A stretch of 64,000 nt of DNA, from contig CAVSNF010000022.1 of NCBI GenBank assembly GCA_963729195.1, positions 248,001 through 312,000 on the forward strand, read 5' to 3'. The notes beneath the pieces are model-generated. The model had not been told where the DNA came from. It saw nothing but the letters and a program-made list of their open reading frames with translations, and searched no databases. Of the stretch, positions 59,008 to 64,000 are shown piece by piece. Made by a program: the position numbers and the translations under genes. The DNA comes from CAVPTL01 sp963729195 (lineage in GTDB: Bacteria > Actinomycetota > Thermoleophilia > Gaiellales > JAICJC01). The number at the start of each line of letters is the position of its first letter. The stretch's first letter is position 1.

Positions 59008-59843
59008 GCGCCGTTCCACATCCCGCGAACTCGCCGCGTTCCGTGGGGCTCGGCGATCGGTTCCGCAACCTGATTGTGCTCACCGGCCGAAACCTGGTGC
59101 ACATCGCCCGCGAGCCGCTGCAGCTCTCCGACGTCACCATCCAGCCGGTGCTCTTCACCATCCTGTTCGTGTACGTGTTCGGGTCGGGAGTCGCCCTCCC
59201 CGGGGGCGCCAGCTACGCCGATTTTGCTGTTGCCGGCCTGCTCGCCCTCAACCTGACCACCTCGTCCATGGGCACCGCGGTGGGGCTCAGCACCGATCTC
59301 ACCACCGGAGTCATCGACCGCTTCCGCACGCTGCCGATCTGGCGCCCGGCGGTGCTGGTGGGTCGCACGCTGACCGATCTCGTCAACGCCACGATCTGCA
59401 CGACGATCGTCGCCCTCACCGGCCTGGTCGTGGGCTGGCGCCCGGATGCCTCGATGCTGTCCGTGCTCGCCGGGTTCGCCCTGTTCCTGCTGTTCAGCTT
59501 CGCCCTCTCCTGGGCCACTGCCTGCCTGGGGATCGTCAGCAAGAGCGCAGAATCGGCTCAGGGTATCGGCCTGATCGTGCTGTTCCCGCTGGCGTTTGTC
59601 TCCAACGCGCTGGTGCCGACGGCGCACATGCCGACGATCCTGCAGACGGTTGCCAACTGGAACCCGGTGAGCGCCGTGACCGCGGCCGCCCGCGACCTGT
59701 TCGGGAACCCCAACCCGTCGGCCACCATCGACGCCTGGCCGATGCAGCACCCGATCCTCGCCTCGCTTCTGTGGAGCGCGGTGCTGCTGGCGGTGTTTGC
59801 CCCCCTGGCCAGCTCGCTGTACCGCCGGCGCACGACCGACTGA
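59004..59843 (+). CDS. ABC-2 type exporter permease (DrrB-like)
   Basis: Six-helix ABC-2 permease of 279 residues. The N-terminal soluble segment with LTGRNLVHIAREPLQL is followed by helices VTIQPVLFTILFVYVFG, FAVAGLLALNLTTSSMGTA and the coupling region TTGVIDRFRTLPIWRPAVLVGR, the conserved R-x-LP motif. The later helix IGLIVLFPLAFVSNALVP precedes WNPVSAVTAAARDLF. Works with the upstream ATPase. Drug substrate inferred from the family and the TetR context. Confidence 0.92.
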   Translation: MSAVPHPANSPRSVGLGDRFRNLIVLTGRNLVHIAREPLQLSDVTIQPVLFTILFVYVFGSGVALPGGASYADFAVAGLLALNLTTSSMGTAVGLSTDLTTGVIDRFRTLPIWRPAVLVGRTLTDLVNATICTTIVALTGLVVGWRPDASMLSVLAGFALFLLFSFALSWATACLGIVSKSAESAQGIGLIVLFPLAFVSNALVPTAHMPTILQTVANWNPVSAVTAAARDLFGNPNPSATIDAWPMQHPILASLLWSAVLLAVFAPLASSLYRRRTTD

Positions 59844-59904
59844 CCGCCGCCGCGGTACTGTGAGCGGGCTGAGTTCGCACCGTCCTGAATAGTGAAGGAG
59901 AACC

Positions 59905-60306
59905 ATGACCTCGATTGATCTCGAAAAGCTTCCGGTTACCCCGACGTCGTTTGGCCGGTGGCAACCGCTGAATGCGCCCCTGGGCGTGACCGCCTTCGGC
60001 ATCTCGGCGGTCGTGTGCGATCCCGACGAGCCGCTGGGGATCGACCACGACGAGACCGAGACCGGCCAGCAGGAGGCCTACATCGTGGTTGCCGGCCGGG
60101 CGCGCTTCACCATCGGCGAGGATCAGGTCGACGCGGTGCCGGGTGAGGTCGTGTCAGTTTCCGATCCGTCGGTCACGCGGGGCTTCACGGCACTCGAGCC
60201 GGGCACCCGGATCGTGTGCGTCGGCGCCACTCCCACCGGAGCCGCCACCACTTACGGCCAGTGGATCACCGACTCCGCCACCGGCGACGACATCCCCGGC
60301 CACTGA
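59905..60306 (+). CDS. Small cupin-domain protein
   Basis: 133-residue single cupin. Beta-barrel motif 1 is weak (GIDHDETETGQQEAYIVVAGRARFTIGED); motif 2 is VSVSDPSVTRGFTALEPG, with few metal histidines. A catalytic metal site is therefore uncertain, and it may be a binding protein. ATG after GAAGGAG (9 nt). It lies after the ABC exporter in the same direction with a 61-nt gap, and may belong to that transcript. Intact frame. Confidence 0.75.
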   Translation: MTSIDLEKLPVTPTSFGRWQPLNAPLGVTAFGISAVVCDPDEPLGIDHDETETGQQEAYIVVAGRARFTIGEDQVDAVPGEVVSVSDPSVTRGFTALEPGTRIVCVGATPTGAATTYGQWITDSATGDDIPGH

Positions 60307-61416
60307 TTAGAGGCTCGCGACCGCTTCCAGGAAGAGATCGATCTCGGCCGGCGTGTTGTAGTGGACGGCGCCCACCCGGACGGCTCCGCCGGAGTCTTCC
60401 AGGCCCAGCCGCTGCATCAGTTCGAGCGCGTAGTAGTTGCCGTCCCACACGAAGATTCCCCGCTCGCCGAGCAGCTGGGCGACCTCGGCGGGTGATCGCC
60501 CGGCGACGTTGAAGACCGCCGTGGGCACCCGGTGCTCGAGCTCTCGAGTGCCGTACAGGGTCACCTTGGGCAGCGCGTCAAGCCCTTCCAGCAGCTGCAC
60601 CGTCAGCGTGCGTTCGTAGGCTGCGATTGCGTCCAGGCCGACGCCCTCGAGATAGCGGATCGCCGCGGCGGTACCGGCGATTCCCTCCAGGTTGACGGTG
60701 CCCGTCTCCCACGAGGACGGCGGCCGATCGGTGGCCGGCCGCACTTTGTAGGGCCGGTGGCGCTCGAGCAGCTCGGCACGCCCGTACAGGATTCCGACGT
60801 GGGGGCCAAAGAACTTGTAGGCCGAGCACACCAGAAAGTCGACACCCAGCTCGGAGACGTCGATCGGCCCGTGTGGCCCGTAGTGCACGGCGTCCACGTA
60901 GGTGATGGCGCCGGCGTCGCGGGCCAGTGCGGTCAGCCGCTCGACATTGTTGACGGTGCCGGCGCCGTTGGATGCCCAACCGAACGCCGCCACGCGGGTG
61001 CGGTCGGAGAGCTTGGCGGCAAAGTCTTGCTCGTCGACCAGGCAGGTGTCCAGGTCGATCCCGGCCTGGCGGATGGTGACTCCGCGATCGGCCGCGGCCA
61101 GCATCCACGGCGCCACGTTGGCGTCGTGGTCGAGTCCGGTCACCAGCACCTCGTCGCCGGGGCCCAGGTCTCGCAGCAGGATCCGCGAGGCATGCATCGT
61201 CAGCGTGGTCATGTTGGCGCCGAAGATGATCTCGTCGGACGATCCGGCGCCCAGGAACCACGCCCCGGCGGCGCGGGCGTCGGACAGTACGTCCCCTGCC
61301 AGGATCGACGTCTCAAACGGCCCGTCGAGGTTCGCGTTGGCGCGCTCGTAGAAGCCGGTGACGGCCTCGTACACCGAGCGGTGCACCTGGGTGCCGCCGG
61401 GATTGTCGAGGTACAC
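60307..61416 (-). CDS. Class V aminotransferase, cysteine-desulfurase-like
   Basis: PLP enzyme of the cysteine desulfurase-like (VC1184-type) group. It opens YLDNPGGTQVHRSVYEAVTGFYERANANLDG and has IIFGANMTTLTMHASR, VLVTGLDHDANVAPWMLAA, AITYVDAVHYGPHG (PLP Asp) and FLVCSAYKFFGPHVGILYG with the PLP lysine. 369 residues from GTG 61416. The frame continues upstream (IRQGFPSLIPGRV, a conserved opening) without a normal start codon, so the true start may be hidden by a base error. True substrate unknown. Confidence 0.82.
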   Translation of the reverse strand: MYLDNPGGTQVHRSVYEAVTGFYERANANLDGPFETSILAGDVLSDARAAGAWFLGAGSSDEIIFGANMTTLTMHASRILLRDLGPGDEVLVTGLDHDANVAPWMLAAADRGVTIRQAGIDLDTCLVDEQDFAAKLSDRTRVAAFGWASNGAGTVNNVERLTALARDAGAITYVDAVHYGPHGPIDVSELGVDFLVCSAYKFFGPHVGILYGRAELLERHRPYKVRPATDRPPSSWETGTVNLEGIAGTAAAIRYLEGVGLDAIAAYERTLTVQLLEGLDALPKVTLYGTRELEHRVPTAVFNVAGRSPAEVAQLLGERGIFVWDGNYYALELMQRLGLEDSGGAVRVGAVHYNTPAEIDLFLEAVASL

Positions 61417-61501
61417 CCGACCCGGAATCAGGGACGGAAACCCTTGGCGGATCGAAGCCGAGTCGAGGGATGTCGCGGGTTGGCCGATGGATCAGTTTAC
61501 G

Positions 61502-62915
61502 ATGTCGGGCATGAGACTTGCCATATTAGGTGGAGGACCAGCGGGCTACGCCGCCGCAGTGACCGCCGCGCACCTCGGTGCCGACGTCACGCTGATCGAA
61601 GAAAACCAGCTTGGCGGCAACTGCACGATGACGGATGCGATCCCGTCCAAGACGCTCTTGACCACCGCCGATGCGATGCTGAACGTGGCCCGCGCCGTCG
61701 ACGACGGGCTCGACTTCGTGCACGGCCTGCCGGGCGTGAACCTGCGGCGCACGCTGGCTCGGGCGCGGGCGGTTGCGCTGCACCAGAGCCGCGGCGTGCG
61801 CGAGCGGATGGACGGGATGAACGTGCGGGTGCTGCCCGGGCAGGGATGGGTGACCGGGCCCAACTCGCTCACCGTGAAGGTCGACGATCGCGACCACGAG
61901 GTGGAGTTCGATGCGCTGCTGGTGTGCACCGGCGCCTCGCCGTTCGTGCCTGAGTTCGCCCATCCCGACGGCCGCCGGGTGCTGACCACGCGTCAGGTGT
62001 TCGAGCTGCGCGACCTGCCCGAGCACCTGGTCGTGCTGGGTGCCGGGCCGACGGGGTGTGAGTTCGCCGACTTCTTCTCCCGCTGCGGCTCGCGGGTGAC
62101 GCTGATCTCGGCTCGCGACCAGCTTTTGCCCAACGACGATCCCGATCTGGCCGAGGTGCTGGAGGAGGTGTTCCTGCGCCGCGGCATGGACGTGGTCAAG
62201 AACGGCCGGGCGGCCGCGATCGAGCACGAAGACGGACGACGAGGTGCGGCTGGTGCTGGAGGACGGCCGTGAGATCGACTGCTCCCACGTGCTCCTGTGC
62301 ATCGGCATGCGCCCCAACACGCAGGGCCTCGGGCTCGAGTCCGCCGGCGTCGAGTTCGGCGAGCGGGGCACGCTGCCGGTGGACGACCACTGCCGCACCA
62401 ACGTCTCCCACGTGTACGCCTGCGGCGACGTCACCGGCCAGATCATGCTGGCCAATACGGCGGCCATGCACGGCCGCACGGCCGCCATGGATGCTGCCGG
62501 CCTCGGTCCCGACGCGGTCAGCTATACCGGCGTCGCCTGGTGTGTGTTCACTCGCCCCGAGATCGCCAAGGCGGGGCTGTCCGAGCGTCAGGCACGGATG
62601 GACGACACGCCGGTGTCGGTCACCAAGCACCTGATCCGGGCCAACCCGCGGGCGGTGATGGAGTCTGAGACCGACGGGCTGATCAAGCTTCTGACCGATC
62701 CCGAGACCGGCACGATCCTGGGCGGTGCGATGGTCGGATTTCGCGCCAGCGAGGTGATCACGGCGGTCGCACTGGCCGTCCACGCCGAGCTGTCGGTACT
62801 GGCGTTGGCAGAGACCGCGGCGGTCAACCCGTCGATGTCGGAGAGCCTCCAGCGCTGCGCCGAGAAAGCCGCCGAAGGCATGCTCGGCTTCTCCCGCGTC
62901 ACCCTAACCAGCTAG
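61502..62915 (+). CDS. Flavoprotein of the pyridine-nucleotide-disulfide reductase family, LpdA-like (frame break)
   Basis: FAD- and NAD(P)-dependent oxidoreductase of about 470 residues. FAD motif AILGGGPAGYAAAVTAAHLGA; active-site region GGNCTMTDAIPSKTLL, where only one cysteine is present in place of C-x4-C; NAD motif LVVLGAGPTGCEFADFF; second FAD motif SHVYACGDVTGQIMLANTA; C-terminal dimer domain with TRPEIAKAGLSE and ETAAVNPSMSES, lacking the catalytic His-Glu pair of lipoamide dehydrogenases. One extra G near 62240 breaks the frame. It resembles quinone-reductase-like LpdA of mycobacteria more than true Lpd. Confidence 0.82.
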
Positions 62916-62947
62916 TGAATAAAAGGTGCCAGGCACCTTTTATTCAC
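62915..62947. repeat. REP-like palindrome, type B, perfect
   Basis: Perfect 33-nt palindrome with arm GTGAATAAAAGGTGCC around a central A. It includes the stop codons of both convergent genes. AAAA and TTTT tracts flank a GC stem, so it could act as a terminator in both directions. Confidence 0.85.
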
Positions 62948-63705
62948 AAGTCATATCTAGGCCGGGGCGGGCGACTTGGATGGGGCCGTTGTAGATGGTG
63001 GCGGCGACCTCGGCCATGGCCTCGTGGTCGTTCTCTTCGGGGACGTGCGTCAAGAGCAGCTGGCCGACGCCGGCACGGGCTGCTGCGGTCGCCGCCTCGC
63101 GAGCGTCCATGTGGCCGCGTTCCTTGGAATCGGTGGAGGCGTCCACGCAGCGCCGCCTCGCACAGGAACAGGTCGGCGCCGTGGGCGAACCGCGACAGCC
63201 GCTCGGTCGGTGCGGTGTCGGCCGAGTACACGATCGTCTTCTGCGGCCCGGCGATCTTGATCGAGTAGCAGGTGGTGTAGTGCAGGCAGGGCGCGAAGGT
63301 GAAGTGCAGCTCACCCAGGTGCAGGTCGCCGATGGGGTCGTACTCGCTGACGTCGAAGGCGGCATCGAAGGTCTCGGCCGAGCCGTCCCACACCGACGCC
63401 ACCGTATCCAGCACCCCCCGGCCCCCGGGAGGCAGATGCAGGCCGGCACGTGGCCGTCCCCGCCAGCTGCCGTACCGGATGGCGTAGTGCAGCGGCACCA
63501 GGTCGAACCAGTGATCGGCGTGCCAATGGCTGATCACCACGGCCGTCAGCGGGCCGGGGTCGTGTGCCCGCAGCTCCGAGGCGATCCCCGATCCGCAGTC
63601 GACCAGGATCGTCTGGGTGTCACTCTCGACCAAATATCCGGATGCCCCCTGGCCGGCGTTCGGCCACGCGGGGCTGCCTCCCAGGACGGTCAGCGAAAGC
63701 GTCAC
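62940..63705 (-). CDS. MBL-fold metallohydrolase, RNase Z-like (frame break)
   Basis: Metallo-beta-lactamase-fold hydrolase of about 254 residues. TVLGGSPAWPNAGQGASGYLVE, then the metal motif VISHWHADHWFDLVPLHYAIRYG (HxHxDH), CLHYTTCYSIKI, IVYSADTAPTERL, and after one extra base near 63148 DASTDSKERGHMDAREAATAA and LLLTHVPEENDHEAM, where the conserved His of the fifth motif appears. Close to the RNase Z/CumB-like group; substrate unknown. GTG 63705 overlaps the fabI stop by one base. Its own stop lies in the palindrome. Confidence 0.82.
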
Positions 63706-64000
63706 TACATTCCCATCGCGTGGTAGCCGGAGTCCACGTACACCACCGTACCGGTGACCATCTTGGACAGCGGGCTGGTGAGGAACAGGGCGGTGGAGCC
63801 GACGTCGGCGGCCTCGATGTTCTGGCCCAGCGGCGAGCGCTGCTCGATGATCGACTCCATCTGGTCGAAGTCGGCGATGCCCTTGGCGGCCAGGGTGCGC
63901 ACCGGCCCGGCCGAGATCGCGTTGACCCGCACTCCGCGGGGGCCCAGCTCATACGCCAGGTAGCGCACGCTGGTCTCCAGGGCGGCCTTGGCCACGGCCA
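63705..64000 (-). CDS. fabI: Enoyl-ACP reductase C-terminal part (5' end outside window)
   Basis: Last 97 residues of an NADH-dependent enoyl-ACP reductase. AVAKAALETSVRYLAYELGPRGVRVNAISAGPVRTLAAKGI matches FabI, including the lysine of the Y-x6-K pair. The substrate-loop region ADFDQMESIIEQRSPLGQ and the end GTVVYVDSGYHAMGM follow. The gene continues past the window end. It is apart from the main fab cluster at 18.9-25.7 kb but completes that elongation cycle. Confidence 0.92.
   Translation of the reverse strand, partial: AVAKAALETSVRYLAYELGPRGVRVNAISAGPVRTLAAKGIADFDQMESIIEQRSPLGQNIEAADVGSTALFLTSPLSKMVTGTVVYVDSGYHAMGM

Overview
The window is high-GC DNA from an actinomycete-type bacterium. 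Support comes from a NucS/EndoMS mismatch endonuclease, a SigR-like sigma factor with a zinc anti-sigma partner and a consensus-type promoter, futalosine-pathway menaquinone genes, and the gene order dnaA-dnaN-recF-DUF721-gyrB-gyrA facing rpmH-rnpA-yidD-yidC-jag-rsmG-parA-parB. Gene content and frequent GTG/TTG starts fit Actinomycetota, perhaps Thermoleophilia. That class assignment is an inference; no rRNA is present to test it. The centre of the window (about 30-45 kb) is the chromosomal replication-origin region.

Layout. 1-11 kb: acs 3' end, a TauE/SafE permease, otsB, a NUDIX hydrolase, PolX, a glycosyltransferase, thioredoxin, an EamA permease, thiL, pheA with a possible Phe-attenuator leader, and an MrfA/YprA-like helicase. 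11.1-16.8 kb: a cobalamin riboswitch heads a seven-part unit: two secreted DUF4430 (transcobalamin beta-domain-like) proteins, ECF T, a fused double ECF ATPase, an ECF S component, and a secreted alpha/alpha-toroid protein. It looks like a bacterial intrinsic-factor-like B12 capture and import system. 16.8-25.8 kb (minus): an ECF sigma factor, then fabZ-fabH-fabD-fabG-fabF-accD-accA and two Ca2+/H+ antiporters. 25.8-29.5 kb: birA, an nfeD-slipin pair and a galT-like gene. 29.7-45 kb: the origin region, tRNA-Ile and a bifunctional nuclease. 45.8-52.6 kb (minus): mqnD, mqnB, an MMPL exporter and nadB-nadC-nadA. 52.6-64 kb: a sigma/anti-sigma pair, a nucleotidyltransferase, an amidohydrolase, an M16 peptidase, nucS, a TetR-controlled drug ABC exporter, a cupin, a class V aminotransferase, a flavoprotein disulfide reductase relative, an MBL hydrolase and the fabI 3' end.

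Two features cut across the window. First, about 50 single-base frame breaks interrupt otherwise well-conserved genes, including dnaA, dnaN, gyrA, gyrB, parA and parB. Most look like one extra base, so I treat them as consensus errors of the assembly and annotate each gene across the break. Second, a family of palindromic repeats (core GGTGCC-N-GGCACC type) sits at gene ends. In two places it is followed by a 126-nt long-hairpin element, and a third, different long hairpin fills the gyrB-gyrA spacer.
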